A DNA stretch of 64,000 nt, taken from contig NZ_QFFY01000007.1 of assembly GCF_003131205.1 (NCBI RefSeq), positions 1 through 64,000 of the forward strand, read 5' to 3'. Positions 17,052 to 25,842 of the stretch are shown here, piece by piece (position 1 is the first letter of the stretch; each line of letters begins with the position of its first letter). The stretch comes from Occallatibacter savannae (GTDB lineage Bacteria; Acidobacteriota; Terriglobia; Terriglobales; Acidobacteriaceae). Below the pieces are notes generated by a model that saw nothing but the letters and a program-made list of their open reading frames with translations, searched no databases and was not told the origin of the DNA. The position numbers were made by a program, and so were the translations under genes.

Positions 17052-18887
17052 TTAGTACCTCAGCCCCAGTCGCATCGGGAATTCGTCTTCGCCCTCTTCC
17101 ACCTCAGCCTGCGCACTGTTGATCCTCACCGCTTCGCGATGGCGGTAGCGAAACCAGAGATGCACCACAAGCACCACCAGCGCTGCCCCCGCGAAGTGCG
17201 CCCAACTAATCTCCGTCCACATCTCCGCCCCAAGAGCGCCTGCCGTCACAAACGGAAAGAACGTGAAAAACTTCAGAAGAATAAACGCGATATTCGGCTT
17301 CTCTCCGGCCGCCTCTCCTGTAAACGGGACAGTGAGTACCTGCGCGAAAACAGCATCGGTCAAGATGACGCACAGGCCCACGCCCACCAGCAGCTGAGCT
17401 GCAGCCGAATGTCCGCCGAGCAACTCCGGAGGCGCGACAGCCCTCAACCCCAAAACCACCAACACGGTCACGACCACCGCGCACGCCAGCACCCACACCT
17501 TCACAGCCCGCAACTCCTGAATCGCTGCGCCAAAGTGCGCCGGCCTGCCATGCGTGAATCTGAAGACCCATCCACCCCGCTGATTGCCCGATGAAACAAA
17601 CGCCGTGCGCAAGCCCACCGTGACCCAGAACGCCACGATCCCCGCCGCCGCCCGAATGCCGTCTGCCGATGCCTCCGCCCGCAGGCTTCCACGAACCACG
17701 TCCAGGCGAAGAACAGTCGCAATCAACACCGACAGCCCCACCCCGCCGTACAGCACAAGGTAGATCCGGTACCGAGGCAGTCGCAGCAGGGTCTGGTTAA
17801 TGAAATGGAACACAGCGCGGCCAATCGGCTTCCGCACAAGCAGCGTATGAGCCGCCGTATTCGCCGGAGCGAGCGCCCCGTTCTTGTTCCGCCGCGTGAC
17901 CGCTCCTTCCACCAGATTCTTCACGCGCCGGACATATGCGATCGGATAAGCGCATATCGCGATTGCCGTTGCACTTGCCAGCGCAACCCAGCCGATCGTC
18001 TGCAGTGTTCGGAACTCTTCAATCGCCTCCGGCCCACCGAGCACATTCTGGTACATGCCCAGAAACCAGTAAGGAGGGAACAGCCACATCGCACGATTGC
18101 CCGACTGCAGCAGCGATGGTGTCACTCCCGACAACACCGGAAAAAGCAGCAGAAGCATCACCAGTCCCGCAACCGCCCCTCCCTGCAGCAACAGCGACAC
18201 CTTGCGAAATACCCGTTCTCCGAACAAAGCCAGCAGCACGCTCTGCGCCGCCACAATCGAGAACGCAGCAAACAGCCCGCTCCCGGCCACCGCAGCCAAA
18301 TGTCCCGCCTCCAATCGCATCAGGCTCGGCGGATCAGTTGACATCGGCAGAACGATCGGCGCCAGAAAGTTCGCATCGAACAAAAACGCCCCGATCAGCA
18401 GCCCGATCGCCGCGACCCTGCCCATGAACACGCGACGCGCCTTGATCGGCAGCGTTCCCATCACCTGAACGTCAAGCAGGTCGGGAAAAAACAGGTCCCA
18501 CTCAAACACCGTGATCAGGCCCATTACCACAAACGAATAAATCACGAAGAAGAAATGATGATTTACCTGCACCCAGTACGGCGGCGGCCCCGGCGCAACG
18601 CCCGGATGCGGCGGATAGACAATGACAGGGTGGTATAAGGGCCACAAATACACCGCAACCATGAGCCCCGGCAGCCCAGCCGCGAACGCCAGTTGCACCA
18701 GTCTCGTCTTAGCGTCCCCATCCGCCGAAGCTGTCTCGTGATTAAAGAACCTTTCCAAAAAGTGCCGCACCAGAAGCTCAAACTGGCTGCGCTTCGGCTC
18801 CCGCACCGGCCCCATGGCAGCCTGCACATTCAAGGACATCACCGCGGGCGGCGCATCAACAATCAGTCTCTGGAATCCATCACCCAT
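17052..18887 (-). CDS. ABC transporter permease (large multi-pass membrane protein)
   Basis: 611-residue protein with about a dozen hydrophobic segments, for example LVQLAFAAGLPGLMVAVYLWPL, FFFVIYSFVVMGLITVF and the last block near AHFAGAALVVLVVHLWF. It follows the ATP-binding gene with an 8-base overlap (ATG at 18887, AGGA eight bases upstream). The pair is an ABC-2-like exporter of a type common next to PadR regulators. The membrane layout (a cytoplasmic start, then FFPDLLDVQVMGTLPIKARRVF) resembles permeases of uncharacterised exporters in Acidobacteria. The substrate is unknown. The C-terminal tail is acidic (EVEEGEDEF). Confidence 0.8.
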   Translation of the reverse strand: MGDGFQRLIVDAPPAVMSLNVQAAMGPVREPKRSQFELLVRHFLERFFNHETASADGDAKTRLVQLAFAAGLPGLMVAVYLWPLYHPVIVYPPHPGVAPGPPPYWVQVNHHFFFVIYSFVVMGLITVFEWDLFFPDLLDVQVMGTLPIKARRVFMGRVAAIGLLIGAFLFDANFLAPIVLPMSTDPPSLMRLEAGHLAAVAGSGLFAAFSIVAAQSVLLALFGERVFRKVSLLLQGGAVAGLVMLLLLFPVLSGVTPSLLQSGNRAMWLFPPYWFLGMYQNVLGGPEAIEEFRTLQTIGWVALASATAIAICAYPIAYVRRVKNLVEGAVTRRNKNGALAPANTAAHTLLVRKPIGRAVFHFINQTLLRLPRYRIYLVLYGGVGLSVLIATVLRLDVVRGSLRAEASADGIRAAAGIVAFWVTVGLRTAFVSSGNQRGGWVFRFTHGRPAHFGAAIQELRAVKVWVLACAVVVTVLVVLGLRAVAPPELLGGHSAAAQLLVGVGLCVILTDAVFAQVLTVPFTGEAAGEKPNIAFILLKFFTFFPFVTAGALGAEMWTEISWAHFAGAALVVLVVHLWFRYRHREAVRINSAQAEVEEGEDEFPMRLGLRY

Positions 18888-19653
18888 GGGCAATCCTCAT
18901 GACCTCGACGATTCTCTCCGCAGTTACTCGCGTATCCTGCTGCTCAACCAGTTGCGCGAAGACGCTCTCCAGGCTCGGCAGTCCCTTCAGCGCGATCAGC
19001 TCTCGCGGCGGCGCATCCGCCAGCACTCGCCCCTTGCCAATCACAATCACGCGATCGCACACCTGTTCCACCGTCTCAAGAACATGCGAGATGTACAGCA
19101 CCGCCTTGCCTCGAGCGGCAAGCATCTCCAGCAGGTCTTTGAAGAGCCGCGACGAAACCACATCCAGTCCCGATAGCGGTTCATCGAAGATCAGCAGTTT
19201 CGGATCGTGCAGCAGCGCGGCCGCAATCAACACCCTCTGCCGCATGCCCTTCGAATACGATGAGATCGGCGAGTATTGCCAGGACTGCAGGTTCAGCAAC
19301 GCTAGCAGTTCCGTGGCTTTTCTCTCAATCAGCCCCTCATCCATTCCTCTCAGCCGCCCGATCAGCTGCAAATACTCCAGGCCCGAGAGGTACGAGTATA
19401 GATGTGCTTCCTCCGGCACATATCCCAGCACAGCCCTGAAGCTCTCCATGTCCTCCCGGATATTCCTACCCTCAAACAGCACCTTGCCGTCGTCGGGCCG
19501 CAGCATCCCGGTGATCATCTTTACGGTGGTCGACTTCCCCGCCCCGTTCGGTCCCAGAAAACCAACGATCTCTCCGGCACCCACACTGAAGCTCACATCG
19601 ATCACTGCCGGAATCGTTCGGAAACTGCGGTAGAGACGCTGAACTTGAAGCAC
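18880..19653 (-). CDS. ABC transporter ATP-binding protein
   Basis: 257-residue ATPase with Walker A (GPNGAGKST), Q-loop region (GYVPEEAHLY), a signature that reads YSKGMRQRV instead of LSGGQ, and Walker B followed by the catalytic Glu (LLIFDEP), then the H-loop ISHV. This signature is usual in CcmA/NatA-type drug or lipid exporters. It starts at a GTG (19653) with AGGGGG about eight bases upstream. It is divergent from the padR gene 74 bases away and overlaps the permease gene downstream. Expected to power the 611-residue permease. The PadR protein next door is the likely regulator. Confidence 0.92.
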   Translation of the reverse strand: MLQVQRLYRSFRTIPAVIDVSFSVGAGEIVGFLGPNGAGKSTTVKMITGMLRPDDGKVLFEGRNIREDMESFRAVLGYVPEEAHLYSYLSGLEYLQLIGRLRGMDEGLIERKATELLALLNLQSWQYSPISSYSKGMRQRVLIAAALLHDPKLLIFDEPLSGLDVVSSRLFKDLLEMLAARGKAVLYISHVLETVEQVCDRVIVIGKGRVLADAPPRELIALKGLPSLESVFAQLVEQQDTRVTAERIVEVMRIAHG

Positions 19654-19664
19654 GATCGGACCCC

Positions 19665-19722
19665 CTATGTAGCATTCAGCATTGCTATGGATTTTCCAGT
19701 TGTCAAGTAGATTTCTACATAG
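19665..19722. promoter_or_regulatory. Candidate PadR operator in the padR/ABC divergent region
   Basis: Two 8-bp half-sites, CTATGTAG (19665-19672) and CTACATAG (19715-19722), are exact reverse complements, and the second overlaps a tighter palindrome GTAG-ATTT-CTAC (19707-19718). The ATGT/ACAT core is the type PadR dimers bind. A possible padR promoter is TTGTCA (19700-19705) with TACAAT (19724-19729). That would place transcription start near the ATG at 19737, so the operator would cover the promoter. Confidence 0.5.
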
Positions 19723-19727
19723 CTACA

Positions 19728-20054
19728 ATGCCCTGCATGGCCGCCGAGGCAAAACTCTCTCACACCGCCGCCATGATCCTTCAGGCGATTTCTGTCGGTT
19801 ATGTCTACGGCTTCAGCATCATGGAAGTCACCGGGCTCCCCAGCGGCACCGTATACCCCGCCATGCGCCGCCTCGAACGCGACGACCTGATCCGCTCCCA
19901 GTGGGAACGCCAATCCATTGCAGACGCGGAGCAACGCCCGCCACGCAAGTACTACAAGCTCACAACCGCCGGACGGACCACGCTCGACGCTTCCCGCAAG
20001 CGCTACCCCTTGCTCGAGCGGCTCATGCCGACAGAGGAGGCTCGCTCCGTATGA
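19728..20054 (+). CDS. PadR family transcriptional regulator
   Basis: 108 residues (105 if the ATG at 19737 is used). Winged-helix domain: AMILQAISVGYVYGFSIMEVTGLPSGTVYPAMRRLERDDLI, followed by the beta-wing with RKYYKLTTAGRTTL. It lacks the long C-terminal dimerisation helix of subfamily 1 and is a short subfamily-2 form. PadR proteins generally repress exporters and themselves and release DNA on ligand binding. The gene is divergent from the ABC pair and ends with an ATGA overlap into the following membrane-protein gene. The proposed promoter would start transcription close to the second ATG, so a nearly leaderless message is possible. Confidence 0.88.
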   Translation: MPCMAAEAKLSHTAAMILQAISVGYVYGFSIMEVTGLPSGTVYPAMRRLERDDLIRSQWERQSIADAEQRPPRKYYKLTTAGRTTLDASRKRYPLLERLMPTEEARSV

Positions 20055-21550
20055 AATCTCCTTCCGATGTCGCCTTCTCCGCGCTTCAGCGGACCGCGTT
20101 GCATACCGCCTCCCTTCTCGTACCCGCCGCCGAACGCCAAGACTGGCGTTGCGAGTGGCTCTCCGAGCTCTGGCATGTGCGCAGTTCCTATCTCCGCCTC
20201 GACGACACCCTCTCCCTGCAATCTCAGAGCGAAATCACCTGGTTCTGCCTCGGTGCCTTCTCCGATGCGCTCTGCGTCCGTGAACTCGCCACCGCATCCG
20301 GCCACCCCCGGTCGCATATGCACGGATCTGCCGCACAGCCCCTACTCTGGCTGGCCGCGATCCTGCTGCTCTGCTTCCTGATCACCAGCCTCCTCCCGGG
20401 CGTCCGTGCGGAACGCGAAGCCGCGCAGTTCCTCGTCAATCCAAACGCACTCATAATCTCTGAAGCCGCCGACCACAGCTGGAAACCCTCAATACCCGCC
20501 GGCCTTTACCTCAACTGGAAGTACACCCACCAGCGCTTCTTCCAGGACTTGGCTTTCTACCACGTCAGCCGCGAAACTGCTCATGCCGGCTCCGCCCGCA
20601 TCTTGTGGAACGTCGCTCGCTCTTCGCTGAATCTCTTCAGCCTTCTTGGGGTGCCGCTGAAGCAGGCATTCGACGACAACTCCGGCCTACCCTCGGTAGT
20701 TCTGAGCAACGAAACCTGGATACGCTCGTTCGCTGGAGACCCCAGCGTCACGGGCAAGGTCGTTCGCATCGGAAACAGCAACGCCCGCATCGCCGGTGTT
20801 GCTCCCGCCGCGGCTTGGCAGCTCCCCGGCGCGCCCGACGTCTGGTTGCTTCAATCAGACACCCAGATCGCCACGGATCTGCCCTATAAAACCCGCGGCT
20901 TCCTCGTCGCTCAGCTCTCCGAGCGCGGGCTCGACGCCATGCAGCAATCCGGGGACAGCATCTCGGCCCACAACCTCGAAGACATGCTGATCGACCTCTC
21001 AGCCACGCCCATCAGCGCGCCCGTCGAGGGTCCCTGGAACCTCTACGGATTCGCCTTGTTCTTGGCGCTCGTCGCGCTCCCCGCGGTCTCTTCCGTTTCC
21101 CTCGGGGAAACACAAATGACCAACCACCGCATCTCGTCCAGAGAGGGCCTGCGCCGCTTCTGCTTTCTTGGTGGCAAATTCATCCTCGTGGCCGGCATAG
21201 GGCTCTTCGCGTCCTTCGACATCGCCTACTGCTATACGGCTAGCTTTTCGCCCGCAGCCGAATGCCTCCAGCTAGTCTCCTGCTTCGCAATTTGTCTGTT
21301 CGGCTTTCGCTGGGCTCTTGCTGACCAGCGCCACCGCTGCCCGGTCTGCCTCCGCCGCGTCACCAATCCCGCCAGCGTCGGCCTGGCCTCGCGCACCTTC
21401 CTCGGCTGGAACGGCACAGAGATGATCTGCATGGGCGGCCACACTCTTCTCCACGTCCCCGCCCTCCCCACCAGCTGGTTCAGCGACCAGCGCTGGCTCT
21501 ACCTCGACAGCTCCTGGCAATTCCTCTTCGCCGACCCCGGGATCTACTGA
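20051..21550 (+). CDS. ADOP/MacB-like membrane protein coupled to PadR
   Basis: 499-residue membrane protein starting at the ATG that overlaps the padR stop. The N-terminal ~90 residues (LVPAAERQDWRCEWLSELWH, then LGAFSDALCVR) resemble the soluble head of Acidobacterial permeases of the ADOP type. After a transmembrane helix (about 98-116) comes an outside region with MacB periplasmic-core-like features (LNLFSLLGVPL, VVLSNETWIRSFAGDP, NARIAGVAP). Two or three more helices follow near residues 335-430. The C-terminus holds a small Cys set (CPVC, later MICMGGH) like a zinc ribbon. It lacks the FtsX-type repeat of full ADOPs. Function unknown; possibly a signalling or accessory partner of the divergent ABC exporter. 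Confidence 0.65.
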   Translation: MKSPSDVAFSALQRTALHTASLLVPAAERQDWRCEWLSELWHVRSSYLRLDDTLSLQSQSEITWFCLGAFSDALCVRELATASGHPRSHMHGSAAQPLLWLAAILLLCFLITSLLPGVRAEREAAQFLVNPNALIISEAADHSWKPSIPAGLYLNWKYTHQRFFQDLAFYHVSRETAHAGSARILWNVARSSLNLFSLLGVPLKQAFDDNSGLPSVVLSNETWIRSFAGDPSVTGKVVRIGNSNARIAGVAPAAAWQLPGAPDVWLLQSDTQIATDLPYKTRGFLVAQLSERGLDAMQQSGDSISAHNLEDMLIDLSATPISAPVEGPWNLYGFALFLALVALPAVSSVSLGETQMTNHRISSREGLRRFCFLGGKFILVAGIGLFASFDIAYCYTASFSPAAECLQLVSCFAICLFGFRWALADQRHRCPVCLRRVTNPASVGLASRTFLGWNGTEMICMGGHTLLHVPALPTSWFSDQRWLYLDSSWQFLFADPGIY

Positions 21551-21585
21551 TCTTCATCCCGACTCAAATGAGCTAAATTCCCGCG

Positions 21586-23049
21586 CTACCGCTTGCTCTT
21601 CTCGATCAGCCTTGTCGTCGAGAACCCCTCCACCGTTGGCACGATTCTCACCTCGCCACCCCAGGACTGAACCTCTCTCGCCCCCACGACAGTCTCAGGA
21701 TTGTAGTCGCCACCTTTCACGATCACGTCCGGCCGCACCGCAAAGACCAGCTGAAGCGGAGTGGGATCATCGAAAACAGTAACCGCGTCTACTGAACCGA
21801 GCGCAGCAAGCACCCGGGCACGCGCGGACTCATCCACGATCGGACGATCCGGCCCTTTGAGACGTGAAACAGATCGATCGCTGTTGATGGCAACAATCAA
21901 CCGATCGCCTAGCTGACGGGCCTGTTCGATGACAGTAATGTGTCCGATGTGCAATAGATCGAAGCACCCATTGGTAAAAACTACGCGCTCGCCATTCTGC
22001 TTCCACAGAGCGACCCGCATCGCTAATTCGTCTCGAGATACCACCTTGCTATGTGCCTGCAATGCGAGCTCGGGAGTCAGAGCGGCCAGAAATTCGTGCT
22101 TCTCGATCGGTACAGTGCCGACCTTCTCCACGACTACACCCGCTGCAACATTTGCGAGACGAATAGCAATTTCGGGGGAAAGTCCCGAGGCAAGACTCAA
22201 AGCAAGAACAGCAACGACAGTATCGCCGGCGCCAGAAACGTCGAATACCTGACGCGCTTTGGCAGCGGCAAGTGTCCTCCGGTCCGATCGCACTAGGGCG
22301 ATGCCCTTCTCGCTCAAGGTCGCCGTTAGAAAGTCCAATTTGTATTTGGATACCATCTGCTGTGCTGCATCAAGCAACACATCCAGATCTCTCGTCTCCA
22401 AGCCGGAAGCGCGACTCAACTCGTTCAGATTTGGACAGATCGTGGATGCGCCGGCATAGCGTGAGAAGTCTGTGCTCTTGGGATCAACGAGAATTGGAAT
22501 TCCAGCCTCGCGCGCAGCACAGATGATGCTCTGGCATACCTCGGGAGTGAGAACTCCCTTGGCGTAATCTGAGAGAATCACCGCATGACACGAAGAGATG
22601 TGCTGCAGTGACGTATCGATCAGGCGTTGCTGATCCTCAGCAGAGCGCGGCCCGAGACGCTCTCGGTCCAAACGTAACATCTGCTGCTTTCCCCCAACGA
22701 TCCGCAGCTTCGTGATGGTCGGGAACTCGCGACATTGGACAAAGCGCGCAGTGATCCCGTTGTCGGAAACAATGCTCAGGAGCAGCTTTTCGTCCTCGTC
22801 GTCACCCGTGTACCCGACAACCAGGACCTCCGCGCCAAGCCGCACCAGGTTCATCGCGACGTTTGCCGCGCCGCCCGGCTGATGGCTTTGGTGATTGAAA
22901 TGAACAACTGGTACAGGGGCTTCTGGCGAAATGCGGCTGACCTCTCCCCATACATATTTGTCGATCATCACGTCCCCAACGACGAGCAGTCGCCGGGAAC
23001 GCCACCCCTGTTCGATGTCCCGAATTATTTCGTCCAGCCGCTCAAGCAC
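21586..23049 (-). CDS. hldE: Bifunctional heptose 7-phosphate kinase / heptose 1-phosphate adenylyltransferase
   Basis: 487 residues, full length for HldE. Residues ~1-320 are a PfkB-type kinase (HQPGGAANVAMNLVRLGAEV, and DVSGAGDTVVAVLAL as ATP/anion-hole motif). Residues ~345-487 are a nucleotidyltransferase with FTNGCFDLLHIGHITVIEQA. It makes D-glycero-D-manno-heptose 1,7-bisphosphate and later ADP-heptose, the donor for heptosyltransferases; two GT9 proteins of that type are encoded in the same locus. The GTG start at 23049 overlaps the gmhA stop. It is the last gene of the minus-strand polysaccharide cluster. Confidence 0.94.
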   Translation of the reverse strand: MLERLDEIIRDIEQGWRSRRLLVVGDVMIDKYVWGEVSRISPEAPVPVVHFNHQSHQPGGAANVAMNLVRLGAEVLVVGYTGDDEDEKLLLSIVSDNGITARFVQCREFPTITKLRIVGGKQQMLRLDRERLGPRSAEDQQRLIDTSLQHISSCHAVILSDYAKGVLTPEVCQSIICAAREAGIPILVDPKSTDFSRYAGASTICPNLNELSRASGLETRDLDVLLDAAQQMVSKYKLDFLTATLSEKGIALVRSDRRTLAAAKARQVFDVSGAGDTVVAVLALSLASGLSPEIAIRLANVAAGVVVEKVGTVPIEKHEFLAALTPELALQAHSKVVSRDELAMRVALWKQNGERVVFTNGCFDLLHIGHITVIEQARQLGDRLIVAINSDRSVSRLKGPDRPIVDESARARVLAALGSVDAVTVFDDPTPLQLVFAVRPDVIVKGGDYNPETVVGAREVQSWGGEVRIVPTVEGFSTTRLIEKSKR

Positions 23050-23656
23050 TTATCTGATTCCCGACTTTCGGATTTTCCTCATACGCCCAATGCAGATCCA
23101 CCCAGTCACAGAGCATGTGGCCCGCAAGGATATGTGTCTCCTGAACTCGAGCGGTCTCAGAGGCATCAATTGCAAGGAGGTGATCGGCCAGGTGCGCCAT
23201 CTTGCCACCACCACGTCCCGTGAAGGCGACGGTTGAAACGCCGATTCCGCGGCCCCTCTCGAGTGCAGCAACAACATTCGGGCTGTTGCCCGAGGTAGAT
23301 ATGCCGACCAGCACGTCGCCGGCACGGGCCAGCGCTTCCACCTGTCGCGAAAACACCGAATCATACCCGTAGTCGTTGGCCACTGCAGTCAGGATCGAAG
23401 TATCCGTTGTAAGAGCTATGGACGGCAGCCCAACTCGTTCTCGGCGAAATCGGCCTACGAGTTCGGCAGCGAGGTGCTGCGAGTCGGCCGCACTGCCGCC
23501 ATTTCCGCAGAACAGAATCTTTCCACCACTTCGAAGAGACGAGAGCATCACCCTCGCAATCGCCGCAAGCACCTCTGTCTTCTCAGAAAGTTGACGAACG
23601 GTATCAATGTGAGTCGCGATGGTTGTTCGGAAAACTTCTTCGCCTTCTCGGTTCAT
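23042..23656 (-). CDS. gmhA: Phosphoheptose isomerase (sedoheptulose 7-phosphate isomerase)
   Basis: 204-residue SIS-domain protein with the GmhA signatures FCGNGGSAADSQHLAAELVGRF and ISTSGNSPNVVAALE, and VQETHILAGHMLCDWVD at the C-terminus where the metal and catalytic His/Glu residues lie. It converts sedoheptulose 7-phosphate to D-glycero-D-manno-heptose 7-phosphate, the substrate of the kinase encoded immediately downstream with an 8-base overlap. The starts of gmhA and the divergent gmhB lie 18 bases apart if the longest gmhB reading is used. Confidence 0.94.
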   Translation of the reverse strand: MNREGEEVFRTTIATHIDTVRQLSEKTEVLAAIARVMLSSLRSGGKILFCGNGGSAADSQHLAAELVGRFRRERVGLPSIALTTDTSILTAVANDYGYDSVFSRQVEALARAGDVLVGISTSGNSPNVVAALERGRGIGVSTVAFTGRGGGKMAHLADHLLAIDASETARVQETHILAGHMLCDWVDLHWAYEENPKVGNQISA

Positions 23657-23674
23657 CTTTGGCTAACTCGAGAC

Positions 23675-24319
23675 ATGAGGAATTCTGACGTGCGCCGTAC
23701 CGGCTCGGATTGCACTGCTATCATAGCAAACGTGCTCTCCCAGTCTGGTTCGGCCGGCTATCAATTGAAGACAGTATTCCTTGACCGTGACGGAGTCATC
23801 AATAAGAAGATGCCGGAGAGACAATACGTCCGAACGATCGACGAGTTTCAACTGCTCCCGGGAGTTGCCGAGGCAATTGCACAGATGAATCGTGCGGGAA
23901 TGCGGGTCATTGTCCTCTCCAACCAGCGCGGCATCGCTCTTGGTCTCTATAGCGCTGCGGCAGTCGATGCAATCCATCAACACCTCCAGTCCGAACTCCG
24001 CCGGTCCCAGGCCCGGATAGACGCATTTTTCTATTGCCCTCACGACAAAAGCTCGTGCAATTGCCGCAAGCCGCTGCCGGGACTGTATGAGCAAGCCAGG
24101 AAGCAGTTCCCGGACCTCTCACCTGAGACCAGCGTTATGGTCGGCGATTCCCTATCAGACATCGAGTTTGGCTCGGCTTTGGGCATGCGAACCGTATGGA
24201 TTGCAGGCCCCGAACAGAACCGCAAGCGCGGGTGGGAGACTGCCGCAAAGGCGGCTGACCTGAGCTTCGCCTCCCTGCCCCAGGCAGTTGAGGAGTTAAT
24301 GAAACTAAGCTCTTTGTAA
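23675..24319 (+). CDS. gmhB: D-glycero-D-manno-heptose 1,7-bisphosphate 7-phosphatase
   Basis: HAD-family phosphatase with the nucleophile motif FLDRDGVIN, the SNQRGI motif, the GmhB-type zinc loop (CPHDKSSCNCRKPLPG) and the VGDSLSDIEFG acidic motif. It removes the 7-phosphate between the two HldE activities. Up to 214 residues from the ATG at 23675. The first ~30 residues precede the fold, so a GTG at 23732 (195 residues) is a realistic start and would leave room for a promoter (TATCAT near 23719-23724) between the divergent genes. It is the only gene of the polysaccharide region on the plus strand. Confidence 0.9.
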   Translation: MRNSDVRRTGSDCTAIIANVLSQSGSAGYQLKTVFLDRDGVINKKMPERQYVRTIDEFQLLPGVAEAIAQMNRAGMRVIVLSNQRGIALGLYSAAAVDAIHQHLQSELRRSQARIDAFFYCPHDKSSCNCRKPLPGLYEQARKQFPDLSPETSVMVGDSLSDIEFGSALGMRTVWIAGPEQNRKRGWETAAKAADLSFASLPQAVEELMKLSSL

Positions 24320-24387
24320 ATTCCCGTGTAAGACAAGCTCGCCTAAAGGAGATCGCGAAGCCGTGCATGGCAAGCAGCCTGAGAAGC

Positions 24388-25842
24388 TCACTGGCCATTC
24401 AGCTTCTGCTGACGGAGAACCTTCAGCGTTTCGACGCTCTGGGGAACGATCAAGACGGCAATGTACGAGAGAATGGTTCCCAGAATGACGCCCGTAGCCC
24501 CGATCCGCTGCACAAGCCAAATAGAAAGGGCCAGATTCACAATTGCCGCAGCCACTGAGCACCATGCCTGGATTCGCGTTTGCCCCCTCGAAGCCAGCAC
24601 GGTGGCTGTGTTGTTCATATACGTGCTGATGACCACCCACACGCCCATTAGCACGATCAAGGTCTGCGTTGGCACTGCGGCGTCGGTAGCCCATAGCCGG
24701 ATCAAAGGACGACCACTGAGAGCGAATGCGCCGGCCATGAGGACAGAGACGGACATCGTGACTGCCATGATACGCCGAAACGCCGCACGGACCCAGGTAA
24801 GATCGCCGCGATCAAAGGCTTCGCTGAATGCGGGCCAGAGCGCCGGAGTGATAAGCGTTTGAACAATGGCAGCATAGCCGACTAAGCGCCAGGCAACGCT
24901 GTATCTAGCTACCTCAGCTGGCCCCAGATAATGCGTAATGATCAGATTGTCACTGTTGAAGACAACGAGCCCTGCGATCTGGATTATGAAGAACTCGAGC
25001 CCTTGGCGCATCATGCGCTTGGCTGCTTCACCGCTAAGATGCGCTATTTGTGGGGCCAGCCATGGCTTGCTGAAGCGAATAAGCCATAGTAGGCATATCA
25101 AATCAGAACCAACCAGGGCGGCGGAAGATCCGGCAACCATGGCGGGCAGACCACCATGAAGTTTCACAACTATAAGGATGGCCACCAAGTTTCCTGCTCC
25201 GCCAATTGCCGTAAACGCGCTTGCTGTCCGAAGCTCCTGATAACCACCAAGAATCTTGGTAGCCAAGCGACAGGGCAAATCGAGCAGGAAGATAATGAAG
25301 GCGATCGCGACTGAACGCACGACCTCGGACACTTCAGAGCGTGAGTTCAGCTTCAAAAGGTGGAACCAGTCAAGGTGCGGGAACACGGCAGCGCCGGCTA
25401 TGCCCATCAGAACTGCGAGCACGGTCATCACCAGCAATGCGGTCGTCGTGTAGCGGCTGGCATGTTCGCGATCATTGCGCGCGTAGGCTTCGGAGACGAA
25501 GTTGGTGAGTGAGTTGGCCACACCAAGGTCGAGGACCAGCAGCATGGTGAGTGCGGTGGAGATGATCGTCCAGATCCCAAATCGCTCTCCACCGAGGTAA
25601 CGAATCGCGATGGGAATGGAGAGAGCGTTGGCCGCGACTACGATACCCTTGCTGGCCACCGCGGACCCGACCGCATGCAACAATCGCTTACCGCGATTCT
25701 GCCTTGCCTCAAGAGCCGCATTTAGGTCGGATGTTTCCCCGCCTTCGGAAGACACCCGCAAGGACACTGGATCTTTTCCAGAGAGGAGCGGTGGCGCCAG
25801 GTCTCGGCGCGCAGCCTCCTCCAAACTGGCTCTATCTTCCAT
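24388..25842 (-). CDS. Polysaccharide flippase (Wzx/MATE-like)
   Basis: 484-residue membrane protein with about 12 predicted helices, of the polysaccharide biosynthesis/MOP flippase group. The start AVGSAVASKGIVVAANALSIPIAIRYLGGERFG is typical: a first helix followed by the R-LG-E--G loop. It should move lipid-linked repeat units across the inner membrane for the polymerase encoded upstream. The start is the ATG at 25842, overlapping the end of the epimerase gene by 11 bases. An open frame reaches further upstream but only as a shadow of the epimerase. It converges with gmhB, with 68 bases between the stops. Confidence 0.85.
   Translation of the reverse strand: MEDRASLEEAARRDLAPPLLSGKDPVSLRVSSEGGETSDLNAALEARQNRGKRLLHAVGSAVASKGIVVAANALSIPIAIRYLGGERFGIWTIISTALTMLLVLDLGVANSLTNFVSEAYARNDREHASRYTTTALLVMTVLAVLMGIAGAAVFPHLDWFHLLKLNSRSEVSEVVRSVAIAFIIFLLDLPCRLATKILGGYQELRTASAFTAIGGAGNLVAILIVVKLHGGLPAMVAGSSAALVGSDLICLLWLIRFSKPWLAPQIAHLSGEAAKRMMRQGLEFFIIQIAGLVVFNSDNLIITHYLGPAEVARYSVAWRLVGYAAIVQTLITPALWPAFSEAFDRGDLTWVRAAFRRIMAVTMSVSVLMAGAFALSGRPLIRLWATDAAVPTQTLIVLMGVWVVISTYMNNTATVLASRGQTRIQAWCSVAAAIVNLALSIWLVQRIGATGVILGTILSYIAVLIVPQSVETLKVLRQQKLNGQ

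Noticed and set aside
19682..20050. Upstream part of the frame of the MacB-like gene
   Set aside because: It overlaps padR in another frame. The coupled ATG at 20051 fits the first sensible protein start.
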